DNA from: Rhizobium sp. CG5
Lineage (GTDB): Bacteria > Pseudomonadota > Alphaproteobacteria > Rhizobiales > Rhizobiaceae
NCBI RefSeq assembly: GCF_023701945.1
Contig: NZ_JABAEF010000015.1
Coordinates: 46,130 to 110,129, forward strand
Reading direction: 5' to 3'
DNA length: 64,000 bases
A program made the position numbers and the translations under genes. Below, one piece after another: positions 42,983 through 52,302 of the stretch; the stretch's first letter is position 1, and the number at the start of each line of letters is the position of its first letter. Under the pieces are notes generated by a model. It did not search any database. It was given only the letters and a program-made list of their open reading frames with translations, and was not told where the DNA came from.

Positions 42983-43737
42983 TCGGGCTTGACGACGCTT
43001 CCGTGTCCTTCGGCACGCGCACGCTGTTTTCCGGTATCAGCTTCACCGTGCCGATCGGTCGGTCGATGGCGGTGCTTGGCCCCAATGGCCGCGGCAAGAC
43101 CACGCTGCTGCGCGCCCTGCTCGGCTTCCAGCCGCTGGCGAAAGGCCGCCGCACCGCGCCGAAAATTGCAGGCTACGTGCCGCAGCACGGCGCCTCCCAG
43201 GCCAAGCTCTCCGGCTTGGACGTGGTGATCATGGGCCGCGCAGCCAGGCTCGGCCTGTTCGGCCAGCCCTCGGGAGACGATCGCGCGGCGGCCGAGGCGG
43301 CTCTGGACGAGGTCGGCGCCGGCCATCTGGCTGAGTTTCGCTACGACCGCATGTCCGGCGGCCAGAGGCAGATGGTGCCGATCGCGCGCGCCATCGCCAC
43401 CGGATCACCAGCTCTCGTCTTCGACGAGCCGACATCGGCGCTCGACCTCGGCAACCAGTCGCGCACCCTGGAGCTCCTGAACACGCTCAGGCTTCGCCGC
43501 GACAAGGCGATCCTGTTCACCACCCACGACCCCAATCATGCGCTGGCGGCGGCCGATGATGTGTTGCTGATGATGCCCGGCGGCCGTGAAACGCACGGCA
43601 CCGTCGCCGAGATGATCCAGCCCGAACTTCTCTCCGAACTCTACGGCGTGTCGATGCGCTGGGTCGAGGTGACCGGACCGACGGGCGAGACACGCCGGGC
43701 GATCCTGCCGGCCTTCGCCGGAATAGAGGCCGCATGA
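42979..43737 (+). CDS. FecE-like ABC ATPase (importer A)
   Basis: 252 aa. Walker A is GPNGRGKTT (usually GxxGxGKST in FecE), signature MSGGQRQM, Walker B ALVFDEPTSALDLG and His switch TTHDPNHAL. It energises uptake through the FecCD pore. It overlaps neighbours on both sides by 4 bp, so the operon is translationally coupled. Confidence 0.92.
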   Translation: MIGLDDASVSFGTRTLFSGISFTVPIGRSMAVLGPNGRGKTTLLRALLGFQPLAKGRRTAPKIAGYVPQHGASQAKLSGLDVVIMGRAARLGLFGQPSGDDRAAAEAALDEVGAGHLAEFRYDRMSGGQRQMVPIARAIATGSPALVFDEPTSALDLGNQSRTLELLNTLRLRRDKAILFTTHDPNHALAAADDVLLMMPGGRETHGTVAEMIQPELLSELYGVSMRWVEVTGPTGETRRAILPAFAGIEAA

Positions 43738-45044
43738 GTGCGATCTATCTGAAATCGACCTATGAGGCCCCGTCCGAGGTGGTGAAGGCGGCGGCGGCCA
43801 AGGGAACTGTGACGATCATCGAGCAGTCGGCGCTTAATGCCGACATGCTTCTGGCTCACAAGGGCCTGATCACCGACAACCAGCTCGACCAGAACGCCAT
43901 GGTGCTGATGCGCGAGGCGCTCGCTGCCTTCCTCGACGCCGGCGGCCGCTGGTTCTTCAATGGCCACATGGTGCGGCCACTGGTCGCCGGCATGGCCCAG
44001 TACCGGCCGATCGAGGCGCCAAAACGCACCGATTTGGATTTGTCCTCGGTCAATCCCCATCCGTTGTTCTCCGGCATCGACCTTTTAAAGCTTGAGACAA
44101 ACAAGGGCGTGGCGGGCTTTTACGGCCGGGGCTGCAATCCGCTGCCCGAAGGTGCTGTGGCGGTCAATGGTCTGGGTCCGGCGCAGGTGCCGGTCGACTG
44201 GGTCTGGGTGCGACCAAGGGGCGGGCGGATATTTTCACATGCGGGCAATGATCTCGGCTCGCTGGGGCTAGAATGGAACCTTTCAGGCGAACTGACGCGG
44301 CGCATCATCGAATGGACGCTCGGCAGCCCGTGCTTTGACCCGTGGCCCTCAGCGCCGTCGTCGCCGGCCGCTGATCTGCCGCTCGCCATATCCGAAGCCT
44401 ATGGCGGCATGCGCCTGTCGAGCCGGCAGGAACGGCGTATCGTTGCGCCATCGTCCGGGACCTATTACCACATCCGCAGTCTTGGAGGACCGCGCTATAC
44501 TTCGATCTTCGACGTCATCTGCACGCCCGAACAGCTTGCCGGGATCCTGCGTCCCAGCGACATTCTGTGGGTTCCGTGCCGCACGCCGGCGCAACGCATG
44601 ATCGCCCAGAAGGAAGCGGTTGCCCGCCATCTTGCGGCCGGCGGGACTGTGGTGGCGCTCGGCGAGAGCCGCTCCGACCTCTGGTTGCCGCATGTCGAGT
44701 TCACCGGCACGCCGACGAACTGGTGGTGGTGGCTCGACCCGTCCGCCGATCTCGGCGTGCGCGTGACCAAGGCCGCGGCCCGCCATCCGCTGATGGCCGG
44801 CATCGGCGACAGGCAGGCGACCTGGCACCTGCACGGCTGGTTCGTCCCGCCGGACGGGGCCACGGTGCTGGCCCGTGACGGCGAAGGCCGGGCGATCCTC
44901 TACGAGGACAGGGTCTCGACGCCCGGGACGATGATCCTCTCCTCGCTCGATCCGATGTTCCACCACGGCTCCCACTTCATGCCGGCCACGACCCTTTTCC
45001 TCGACCGCTTCGTTCCCAACCTGAAAGCCTTCGCAGATGTCTAA
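43734..45044 (+). CDS. Tandem glutamine-amidotransferase-like protein of importer operon
   Basis: 436 aa, no signal peptide. Each half looks like a degenerate class I glutamine-amidotransferase/ThuA-type fold, and the halves echo each other: LDAGGRWFFNGH with LAAGGTVVALGE, NPHPLFSGID with ARHPLMAGIG, and GGRIFSHAGNDL with PGTMILSSLDPM. No clear catalytic Cys nucleophile elbow is seen, so it may bind rather than convert its ligand. It is locked into the operon by 4- and 8-bp overlaps, which suggests a role on the imported compound. No family name could be given. Confidence 0.6.
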   Translation: MSAIYLKSTYEAPSEVVKAAAAKGTVTIIEQSALNADMLLAHKGLITDNQLDQNAMVLMREALAAFLDAGGRWFFNGHMVRPLVAGMAQYRPIEAPKRTDLDLSSVNPHPLFSGIDLLKLETNKGVAGFYGRGCNPLPEGAVAVNGLGPAQVPVDWVWVRPRGGRIFSHAGNDLGSLGLEWNLSGELTRRIIEWTLGSPCFDPWPSAPSSPAADLPLAISEAYGGMRLSSRQERRIVAPSSGTYYHIRSLGGPRYTSIFDVICTPEQLAGILRPSDILWVPCRTPAQRMIAQKEAVARHLAAGGTVVALGESRSDLWLPHVEFTGTPTNWWWWLDPSADLGVRVTKAAARHPLMAGIGDRQATWHLHGWFVPPDGATVLARDGEGRAILYEDRVSTPGTMILSSLDPMFHHGSHFMPATTLFLDRFVPNLKAFADV

Positions 45045-45546
45045 TGCCATTACCGTGCTCGACAACGGCCACCCGATCAGCTTCACCTTCGACGGCATCA
45101 ACGCCTATCACGGCGGCGGTTTTCCCGGCGGCGTCGCGCATGCGCTCAAAGCCATGCAGGCGGCGTTTCCGCTGCTGTCCGACACACCGCTGGAACGGCG
45201 CGAGGTGACGATCGTGACCGCCTTTTCCGGACCTGGCGGCCGCGACGCGCTGGAAATGGTGACCCGGGCGCTGACCGAGGGACAGCTGACTGTCGACAAG
45301 TCGATCGGCGGCAAGGACATCATCACCGATCCGCCCGGACCTTACGTATTCCGCTTCAGCTATCGCGGCCGCACCGCCGAAGCGGTGATCAAGCCGGGAC
45401 ATGTGAAGGAGGAGTTCGTCACGCTGGGCGCCAAGAAGGACAAGACGCCAGATGAGATCGCCCGCCATGAAGAGCTGAAGGCGGAAATGGCTTACCGCCT
45501 GCTGCCTATCCCTGCACATGAAGTGTATGGCGTCGGGATCCTTTGA
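45037..45546 (+). CDS. FmdE-like small protein (importer A)
   Basis: 169 aa, overlapping the preceding gene by 8 bp. The N-terminal ITVLDNGHPISFTFDGINAY-HGGGFPGGVAHALKAMQ resembles the HGH-x-CPG start of FmdE proteins (linked to molybdenum/tungsten enzymes), but Cys is replaced by Phe. The rest is one alpha/beta domain ending near YRLLPIPAHEVYG. A paralogue at 49716-50231 sits in the same place in importer B. It may bind a metal or oxyanion in the cytoplasm. Family placing is tentative. Confidence 0.52.
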   Translation: MSNAITVLDNGHPISFTFDGINAYHGGGFPGGVAHALKAMQAAFPLLSDTPLERREVTIVTAFSGPGGRDALEMVTRALTEGQLTVDKSIGGKDIITDPPGPYVFRFSYRGRTAEAVIKPGHVKEEFVTLGAKKDKTPDEIARHEELKAEMAYRLLPIPAHEVYGVGIL

Positions 45547-45769
45547 TCCAGACCTGACCGAAGATCCAACATATCGGGTGTGAAGAGCTGCAGTCAAAAT
45601 TTGTAAGCTTCGCCTGAATACTGTTCTGCATTGACCGTCGGGACAAGGCGTTCGCCAAATGGTCGCCGGCGAGCGTCCTTTGGTCGCTCGATGAACCAAC
45701 TTGCTTATAGTGAAGTTGTTTAAGTTCAATATTGCGTGACTGGATGGCTTCACATGGGTTCGAATTGGT

Positions 45770-46717
45770 TCAAGACCTGACGGATCGCTGGCCTTCCTTT
45801 AGAAGGATGGCAAGCTCCTTAGCAAAGCTCTCAAGATCTACCGGATATGGCGAACTACGCCGCCAAAGAGCGAAGATTTGCCTACGAACGGGCTTTCCCT
45901 TAATTTCTGCCAACGCAAATTGCGTCCCGTTGATGGATTGCCCACACGCGATGGACGGAACTAGGCAAGAGTATCCCTGCTCCCTGACGAGGCGTATTCG
46001 GGTTTCGATGCTAAGCCCGTAAGAGCGCAAGATCGGTCCATTCGAGCGGTCGGCAAACCGTAGAGTGGAATCCTCCGTGCTCATGGGAAAGTCGTCTTCG
46101 CTCAAGGGCAATAGATCGAGTTTGGCGAGATCAGCTGGTTCGATCTGATCACGTTGGATGACCGGATTGTCCACGCTGGTGAGGAGGTGAAACGGCTCGT
46201 TGAGAAGCTCGACCTGTTGGAACGCCTCATCGAGTACAGGGCACGCCGTGATCACGAGATCGATCTCGCCTTCTTTAAGTCGCCGGCTGAGGCCTTCGTG
46301 CTTCCCTTCCATGAACGCGAGTTCAAGACGCGGATAGCGCTTGTGAACGAACCCGACCGTTTGAGGAATGAGGAATGGGCCGACTGTCGAGATCATCCCG
46401 ACGCGGAGGCGCCCGCCGAATGCCCCCGTCCTTCGGCTGGTCTCATGACCCAGCGCAGCAACTTGCTGGAGGAGCATGCCGATACGCCGAAGGATGTCGC
46501 CACCGGCGTCAGTCGGAGTGACCTTGCGGGCGCCGCGCTCGAATACAGTTGTGCCCAACACTGTCTCGGCTTTGCGCACTTGATGCGATAGCCCTGAGGC
46601 GCTGATACCCATCTCCTCGGCAGCCGCGCGAAAACCTCCGCACCGATGCACGGCCAAAACCAACATCAGATCACGGATGGAAAGGGAGGCAAGTCTGTTC
46701 GATATTTCTTCTCGCAT
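45770..46717 (-). CDS. LysR-family regulator between the two importers
   Basis: 315 aa from the ATG at 46715-46717; an upstream frame of 21 codons is less likely. The N-terminal helix-turn-helix is MLVLAVHRCGGFRAAAEEMG-ISASGLSHQVRKAE, followed by an OxyR-like effector domain (RLRVGMISTVGPFLIPQTVG, LLPLSEDDFPMSTEDSTLRF). It is divergent from importer B with 82 bp between starts, the usual place for a LysR regulator of that operon, and could also act on importer A and phn. The inducer is unknown. Confidence 0.88.
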   Translation of the reverse strand: MREEISNRLASLSIRDLMLVLAVHRCGGFRAAAEEMGISASGLSHQVRKAETVLGTTVFERGARKVTPTDAGGDILRRIGMLLQQVAALGHETSRRTGAFGGRLRVGMISTVGPFLIPQTVGFVHKRYPRLELAFMEGKHEGLSRRLKEGEIDLVITACPVLDEAFQQVELLNEPFHLLTSVDNPVIQRDQIEPADLAKLDLLPLSEDDFPMSTEDSTLRFADRSNGPILRSYGLSIETRIRLVREQGYSCLVPSIACGQSINGTQFALAEIKGKPVRRQIFALWRRSSPYPVDLESFAKELAILLKEGQRSVRS

Positions 46718-46799
46718 TGTCCGATTTGTTCGACTTGATAAGACGCTTCTCCCTATATACGAAAAACATGACTGCAACACTCATATTCTGAGGTGCCTG

Positions 46800-47897
46800 A
46801 TGTTTTCGAAGTTTCTTCTCTCCTCCGCAGCAATGATTCTGGCTCTGGCGCCGGCGCCCTTGCTTGCGGACCCCATCACATTCAAGGATGTGACTGGCGC
46901 TGAAGTCACTCTTCCGAAGCCCGCGACGCGTATCGTAACGTTGCCGCAGCCGGGTGCTGCGACAGTGATCGCGGTTGATGGGACGTCGGAACATCTCGTC
47001 GGCATGAACCCCGGCTCACGCAAAGCATTCGAAACCGGCCTACTCAAGAAGATGTTTCCAGATGCCGCGTCCATTGAAAGCGGTATCGTCGCGGAGGGCG
47101 GCAATGGCTGGATGCCGAATGTCGAAGCAATCGCGGCGCTCAGGCCCGATCTCGTCATCCAATGGGGCGGTCGAGGAGACGAACTCGTGGCGCCACTGCG
47201 GAACGCCGGTATTCCGGTCGCGCTGATGGTCGGAGGCGGCAATGGCGGTACGGAAGAGCTCGCCCGCGAAAACATCAGCCTCGTGGCAAACATTCTTGGC
47301 AAACCGGAAAAGGCGAGGGCTCTGTTTGCGTGGCGTGACGAAGTCATTGCAGACGTCAAATCCACGCTTGCGGCACACCCAGCGGAACGCAAGCCGAAGA
47401 TCCTTCACCTGCGCTCCTCCAAAGGCAAATTCACTGCGACGGGGGAAAAGAGCTACCAGAACTTCTTCATCACGCTGGTTGACGGCGACAATGTTGGCAA
47501 GGGCCTGGGTGTTCAGGCAGAAGTCAACGCAGAACAAATTGCAGCGTGGAACCCCGACCTTATCATGCTGACAGCTGCGGAAACTGACGCCGGACGCGAA
47601 ACGATACTCGAGAACGAAGTTTTGTCGCAGACTACCGCCGCCAAGACCGGGCGTGTCTACAAGACACCGAATGGTGGATATGTATGGGATAGCGCCAGCC
47701 ACGAAAGCCCGTTTACCTGGATGTGGCTTGCAAACCTTGCTCATCCGAACCTCTTCCATTTCGATCTGCGCGCCGAGGTGAAAAAGGGATTTGAACGGCT
47801 CTACAACTATTCTCCTACGGAAGACGAAATCGACGCTGTCTTGAAGCTCGATCTCAACGCCAGCGCTTCGAACTATCAACAGTTCGCTCGCAAATGA
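46800..47897 (+). CDS. FecB-like periplasmic binding protein (importer B)
   Basis: 365 aa from the ATG at 46800 (GAGGTG five bases before). Signal peptide MFSKFLLSSAAMILALAPAP ending near LLADPIT. It is clearly paralogous to the importer A protein: VTLPKPATRIVTLPQPGAAT, NVEAIAALRPDLVIQWGGRG, VNAEQIAAWNPDLIML, and the shared C-terminal region ESPFTWMWLANLAHPNLFHF-DLRAEVKKGFERLYNY. It overlaps the permease start by ATGA. Confidence 0.88.
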   Translation: MFSKFLLSSAAMILALAPAPLLADPITFKDVTGAEVTLPKPATRIVTLPQPGAATVIAVDGTSEHLVGMNPGSRKAFETGLLKKMFPDAASIESGIVAEGGNGWMPNVEAIAALRPDLVIQWGGRGDELVAPLRNAGIPVALMVGGGNGGTEELARENISLVANILGKPEKARALFAWRDEVIADVKSTLAAHPAERKPKILHLRSSKGKFTATGEKSYQNFFITLVDGDNVGKGLGVQAEVNAEQIAAWNPDLIMLTAAETDAGRETILENEVLSQTTAAKTGRVYKTPNGGYVWDSASHESPFTWMWLANLAHPNLFHFDLRAEVKKGFERLYNYSPTEDEIDAVLKLDLNASASNYQQFARK

Positions 47898-48946
47898 CAC
47901 TGGCCCCTGCCGGAACCGATCATCCGGATCAGTCGACCGCACGCGCGGTCATACATTGGTCGGCATTGCTCTTGCTTCTTGTAGTGGCGATCGTTGTCTC
48001 GGCATCAGTTGGCCGGTTCAGCATACCGCTTGCTGATGTCCTGAACATCGCGGCTCGTTGGCTTTCTGGCGCGCTTGCGCCAGAAACTATGGAGGAGCGC
48101 ATTCTCATCAACGTTCGTGTGCCACGCATCTTGCTGGCGGCGATCGTTGGTGCAGGACTTGCTCTATGCGGTGCAGCACTTCAGGCTCTGTTCCGCAATC
48201 CACTCGTGTCGCCGCGTGTGCTAGGTGTTTCATCGGGGGCGGCGCTCGGTGGGGCGCTGACGCTGCTGGTCGGCGGTGGCGCTACCGTGTTGTTTGCCGC
48301 TACCTTCAGCTCGGCTCTTTTCGCGCTTGTGCTGGTTGCGGTCATCTCACGTGTAGCAGGGCGCACGATCCTTTCGATCGTGCTGGCAGGTATCGTCATT
48401 GATGCGTTGTTTTCAGCGATGATCTCGCTGACGCAATACGTGGCTGATCCGGAAACTTCGCTTCCTGCGATCGTCTTCTGGCTGATGGGCAGTTTCTCAT
48501 CGGCAAGCTGGAGGAAGGTCGGCGAACATGGCCCGGTGATCCTGCTTGCCATCATCATTCTTTATCGTTTGCGCTTTCGGATTGCGGTCCTGTCGATGGG
48601 TGACGAAGAAGCGCGTTCATTCGGTGTGAATGTCGGCTTTTCGCGTTGGCTCGTCTTTTCCGTAATCTCGGTGATCATTGGCGGTTCTGTAGCCGTGGCC
48701 GGTGTCATCGGTTGGGTGGGGCTCGTCATTCCGCACGCGGCGCGCCTCCTTGTCGGGGAAGGGCATCGGCGCTTTCATGGCACGGCCGCATTGCTTGGGG
48801 CGAGTTTTATGGTGGTGATCGACACGCTTGCACGAGCAATTATCAGCGCCGAGCTGCCGCTTGGCATTCTTACGGCTGTCATTGGTGCACCGGTCTTCAT
48901 CTACCTCCTCTGCACAAGGCAGGCGCGGATTGGGGCGACCCAATGA
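47894..48946 (+). CDS. FecCD-family ABC permease (importer B)
   Basis: 350 aa, the same length as its importer A counterpart. FecCD marks: VPRILLAAIVGAGLALCGAA, LQALFRNPLVSPRVLGVS and VIGWVGLVIPHAARLLVGEG. Coupled by ATGA overlaps at both ends. Codon use is less G+C-biased than in importer A, so the two copies have been apart for some time. Confidence 0.93.
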   Translation: MTLAPAGTDHPDQSTARAVIHWSALLLLLVVAIVVSASVGRFSIPLADVLNIAARWLSGALAPETMEERILINVRVPRILLAAIVGAGLALCGAALQALFRNPLVSPRVLGVSSGAALGGALTLLVGGGATVLFAATFSSALFALVLVAVISRVAGRTILSIVLAGIVIDALFSAMISLTQYVADPETSLPAIVFWLMGSFSSASWRKVGEHGPVILLAIIILYRLRFRIAVLSMGDEEARSFGVNVGFSRWLVFSVISVIIGGSVAVAGVIGWVGLVIPHAARLLVGEGHRRFHGTAALLGASFMVVIDTLARAIISAELPLGILTAVIGAPVFIYLLCTRQARIGATQ

Positions 48947-49695
48947 TCGCACTCTCAAATGCAGGAATGAGGCGGGGTCAGCGCTGGATTTTTCGCGATG
49001 TCAGCTTTGATCTGCCGCATGGTGAGGTGTTGGCGATCCTGGGCTGTAATGGCCGCGGTAAAACCACGCTTCTGCGCACCTTGCTAGGATCCCTGGAGCT
49101 GAGTGAAGGCACCCGAACGATGCCTGCCGTTGTCGGTTATGTACCGCAGTCACAAGGTGGCGGAGATCAGCATCGTTGCCTTGACATCGTGATGATGGGG
49201 CGAGCCGGGCGCCTGGGGCTCTTCGGGCTGCCGGGAAAGGCTGACGAGATCGCTGCCTTGTCCGCGTTGGCCACAGTCGGCGCCTCTCAATTTGCAGGAC
49301 GCTCTTTCGGTCACCTTTCCGGCGGCGAGCGACAGATCGTCCTGCTTGCGCGGGCATTGGCGACAGAGGCCAAAGTTCTCGTGCTCGATGAACCCGCAGC
49401 TTCCCTTGATCTTGCCAATCAAAACCTGCTGCTCGGTGTCCTGATGCGGCTGAGGCAGGCTCGCAGCCACACGATCGTTTTCACCACCCATCATCCACAG
49501 CATGGTTTGATCCTCGCCGATCGGGCTTTGATGATGCATGCCGGAGACGAGGTTCTCTATGGCCCCACGGCCGACATGATGACGGATGGCGAGCTCGCCC
49601 GCCTCTACGGGGTGCCTTTCGTGCGGCACACCGGCGCTGTTGGCCGACCTGATATCGTTTCCCCGATCTTTGGGGCAACCGTCTTTTCATCCTAA
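48943..49695 (+). CDS. FecE-like ABC ATPase (importer B)
   Basis: 250 aa from the ATG at 48943; the longer frame upstream is a shadow of the permease gene. Walker A is GCNGRGKTT, with the same Arg as importer A, signature LSGGERQI, Walker B VLVLDEPAASLDLA and His switch TTHHPQHGL. It powers importer B. Confidence 0.92.
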   Translation: MIALSNAGMRRGQRWIFRDVSFDLPHGEVLAILGCNGRGKTTLLRTLLGSLELSEGTRTMPAVVGYVPQSQGGGDQHRCLDIVMMGRAGRLGLFGLPGKADEIAALSALATVGASQFAGRSFGHLSGGERQIVLLARALATEAKVLVLDEPAASLDLANQNLLLGVLMRLRQARSHTIVFTTHHPQHGLILADRALMMHAGDEVLYGPTADMMTDGELARLYGVPFVRHTGAVGRPDIVSPIFGATVFSS

Positions 49696-49715
49696 ACCAA
49701 GAACAGGAGCCTACA

Positions 49716-50231
49716 TTGGACACGATTACCTATCTTGAGAATGGCGAAGCCTTCACCGTGAGCTTTGCCGAACTCCTCAAATACCATGGTCCCGGTTTTC
49801 CCGGTGGCGTTGCGCACGGCCTCAAGGTCATGCAGCGGGCGTTTCCGCTACTGGATGAAGGACGTCCCGTCGAACGGCGTGAAATCCGTATCGATACGGC
49901 GTTTCCGGGTCCTGGTGGACGTGATGCCTTCGAATTTGTTACCAGAGGGCTGACCGACGGTCGGTACGTGGTCGACCGTTCGCTGGGTTGGGACGGCATC
50001 GAGGAAAGCCCGAAGGGACGGTATTATTTCCGTTTTACATACCGCGGTACGGTAGTCGAGGTTACGATCCGCCCAGGTCATGTGCGGCCCGAATTCCTTG
50101 AGCTTGCTCGCAAGGAAAATCGCACCGCCGACGATGAAGTGCGCCTTGCCGCACTGAAGCGCGAAATGGGCGATCGCCTCGTTCCGCTCGCTCCGGAAGA
50201 TGTTTATGACGCCAAAGTCAGCCGCGCCTGA
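49716..50231 (+). CDS. FmdE-like small protein (importer B), coupled to phnG
   Basis: 171 aa from a TTG at 49716-49718 with AGGAG seven bases before it. It parallels the importer A protein: YHGPGFPGGVAHGLKVMQRA, FPGPGGRDAFEFVTRGLTDG, YRGTVVEVTIRPGHVRPEF. The gene overlaps phnG by 26 bp, which ties importer B to the carbon-phosphorus lyase genes in one transcript. The 436-aa amidotransferase-like gene of importer A is missing here. Confidence 0.55.
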   Translation: MDTITYLENGEAFTVSFAELLKYHGPGFPGGVAHGLKVMQRAFPLLDEGRPVERREIRIDTAFPGPGGRDAFEFVTRGLTDGRYVVDRSLGWDGIEESPKGRYYFRFTYRGTVVEVTIRPGHVRPEFLELARKENRTADDEVRLAALKREMGDRLVPLAPEDVYDAKVSRA

Positions 50232-50685
50232 TCCCGATTGCGTCCAGAGCGAGCGTCGCCATTGGATGGCTGTGCTCGCCCGCGCGCCCATTGATCTGCT
50301 GCGGGCATCTTTTGAAGACTGTCCGCAGTGCGCTGATGTACGTCGGCTTGTGGGGCCAGAGATTGGTCTGATCCAGCTGCGTGCGAAAACACCCGTGACG
50401 AAAACCGCATTTCATCTCGGCGAAGCGACCGTATCGCGCTGCGTTGTAGAGCTGGCCGGTCGGCGTGGTTATGGCGTGGTCCTGGGCAGCGATCTTGAAA
50501 GGGCTGAGCTTGTGGCGGTTTTCGATGCGCTGCTCCAGGATCCTCAGATGTATGGCGAACTCAGGCCGAAATTGCTGCAGCCGGCCGAGTCCGCCATCTC
50601 GGTGAGCCGGCAGCGCCGGGCAAATACGGCTCAAGCGACAGCGGCACATTTTTTCACTGCCGCGCGAGGGGGTAAAACGCCGTGA
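50206..50685 (+). CDS. phnG: PhnG, carbon-phosphorus lyase core subunit
   Basis: 159 aa from the ATG at 50206 (GGAAG six bases before); another ATG six bases up lacks spacing. Family marks: RRHWMAVLARAPIDLLRA, VRRLVGPEIGLIQLRAKTP and FHLGEATVSRCVVELAGRRG-YGVVLGSDLERAELVAVFDA. PhnG is part of the PhnGHIJ complex that attaches phosphonate to ribose triphosphate and breaks the C-P bond. It ends in a GTGA overlap with phnH. Confidence 0.93.
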   Translation: MTPKSAAPDPDCVQSERRHWMAVLARAPIDLLRASFEDCPQCADVRRLVGPEIGLIQLRAKTPVTKTAFHLGEATVSRCVVELAGRRGYGVVLGSDLERAELVAVFDALLQDPQMYGELRPKLLQPAESAISVSRQRRANTAQATAAHFFTAARGGKTP

Positions 50686-51257
50686 AAATTGCGATCGATC
50701 AGCGTGGACCCCAGAAAGCTTACGAGGACCGAAAGGCCTATCGAAACCTCCTTCAGGCATTCGCCTATCCGGGCAAGATGATGAGTGTGCGCGGAGGACA
50801 CCTCGCCCATGCCGCTATCCTCATGACACTCGCGGATACGACGACGCCGGTCTGGATTGATGAAGGCTTCGCCGAAATCAAGGCGAATGCGACCAAGGCA
50901 CAGTTGCCGAGTGCGAGTCGGGTAAACTGTGTTTTCGCACTCTGTAGCGGAGAACGCTTTAACGGCTTCGATGGCTTTCCCGTCGGAACGCTTGTCGACC
51001 CGCACCTTTCCACGACCATGCTCATAGAAGTCGTTTCACTCACCGGTGGTGAGCCATGGCGGCTTGCTGGCCCGGGAGTAGGGCCAAACGGCGCTAGCCT
51101 GGCGCCGATTGGATTGCCGAAAATGTTTCCTGCCGCATGGGCGCAGAATAACGCGCTCTACCCGCTCGGAATCGATGTGATCTTTACGGCGGGTGAACTG
51201 TGCGCATGTCTCCCCCGAAGCGTCAGATTGGAGATCGCCGATGTATGTGCCGGCTAA
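50682..51257 (+). CDS. phnH: PhnH, carbon-phosphorus lyase core subunit
   Basis: 191 aa from a GTG overlapping the phnG stop. PhnH marks: YRNLLQAFAYPGKMMSVRG, LADTTTPVWIDEG, the VNCVFALCSGERF strand and a C-terminal NALYPLGIDVIFTAGELCAC-LPRSVRLE. It forms the dimeric centre of the core complex with PhnG, I and J. The last 17 bases overlap phnI. Confidence 0.93.
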   Translation: MKIAIDQRGPQKAYEDRKAYRNLLQAFAYPGKMMSVRGGHLAHAAILMTLADTTTPVWIDEGFAEIKANATKAQLPSASRVNCVFALCSGERFNGFDGFPVGTLVDPHLSTTMLIEVVSLTGGEPWRLAGPGVGPNGASLAPIGLPKMFPAAWAQNNALYPLGIDVIFTAGELCACLPRSVRLEIADVCAG

Positions 51258-52302
51258 GGGGGGAGAAGTTGCCATTGCCAGGAGCCTCGAAGCCTTAGCG
51301 CGTGCCCGGCGTGGCGATCCCGATGTGCCGGAATTGACCGTCGCCCAGATAAGGGAGCAGATGCGGGGTGCAGTGGACCGGGTGATGACGGAAGGCGCCC
51401 TTTACGATCGAGACCTCGCGGCTCTCGCTCTGAAGCAGGCGCAAGGCGATCTGTCGGAGGCGACCTTCCTATTGCGGGCTCACCGCGCCACGCTTCGGCG
51501 CATGGGCCATTGCGAGCCCATAGAATTCACGGATATTTGCCTCGATCGGCATATCTCCGCGACCACGAAAGAGCTCGCCGGCGGCCAGATCCTTGGAGCG
51601 ACCTACGACTACACCCATAGGCTTCTCGATTTTTCCTTGCTAGAGGCGCGCTCCTGCGCTGATCGCGCGGTGGTTGACGATGAGTTGCAGGATGAAAGAG
51701 GTTTCGTCCAAGATTCTGCCGCGCTAGCACTGCATACATCACCCTATCAGGACTTGCTTGTTTCCCCAGACTGCGAGCCGAGCGGGAACCGGGATTATGA
51801 ACCAGTCGATATCACTCGTGTCCCGGTCCGCCCGCCTTACGGACCATCCGAGACGCTCGGCCATCTGGTTCGTGGAGAAGAGGGGTTTCTGACTGGTCTT
51901 GCCTACACACGGCTGCGCACTGCCGGCGCGTCCCATCCCTATGTGGAAGAGCTGTCGGCAGGTCAGGTTGAGATCCTGGTCGAGCTGGAGGATCTGGGGC
52001 TTACCGTTTCGATCGGGGATATAGACATCACTATCTGCCGTATGGTGGCGCCGGTTCTGGACGGCAAGCAATCCCATCTCTCGCCAGGCTTCGGTGTTGC
52101 GTTCGGGACGAACGAGAGGAAAGCTGTCGCTATGGCCACCGTGGATCAGGCACTGAAAGCAGGGCTTGATCCTGAGCTGGTGCTTTCCCATAGCGACGGC
52201 GTGGAAGCAGCCGGCTACGTATCGCACCTTAAATTGCCTCACTATTCCGACTTTCAATCCGATCTGGAGCTGATCCGGCGTGCGAGGTCTACGCATGAAT
52301 GA
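51241..52302 (+). CDS. phnI: PhnI, carbon-phosphorus lyase nucleosidase subunit
   Basis: 353 aa from the ATG at 51241, which gives the typical beginning MYVPAKGGEVAIARSLEALA. With PhnG, H and L it exchanges the adenine of ATP for the phosphonate. Family regions include HRATLRRMGHCEPIEFTDIC-LDRHISATTKELAGGQILGA and LKLPHYSDFQSDLELI near the end. The stop overlaps the phnJ start. Confidence 0.94.
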   Translation: MYVPAKGGEVAIARSLEALARARRGDPDVPELTVAQIREQMRGAVDRVMTEGALYDRDLAALALKQAQGDLSEATFLLRAHRATLRRMGHCEPIEFTDICLDRHISATTKELAGGQILGATYDYTHRLLDFSLLEARSCADRAVVDDELQDERGFVQDSAALALHTSPYQDLLVSPDCEPSGNRDYEPVDITRVPVRPPYGPSETLGHLVRGEEGFLTGLAYTRLRTAGASHPYVEELSAGQVEILVELEDLGLTVSIGDIDITICRMVAPVLDGKQSHLSPGFGVAFGTNERKAVAMATVDQALKAGLDPELVLSHSDGVEAAGYVSHLKLPHYSDFQSDLELIRRARSTHE

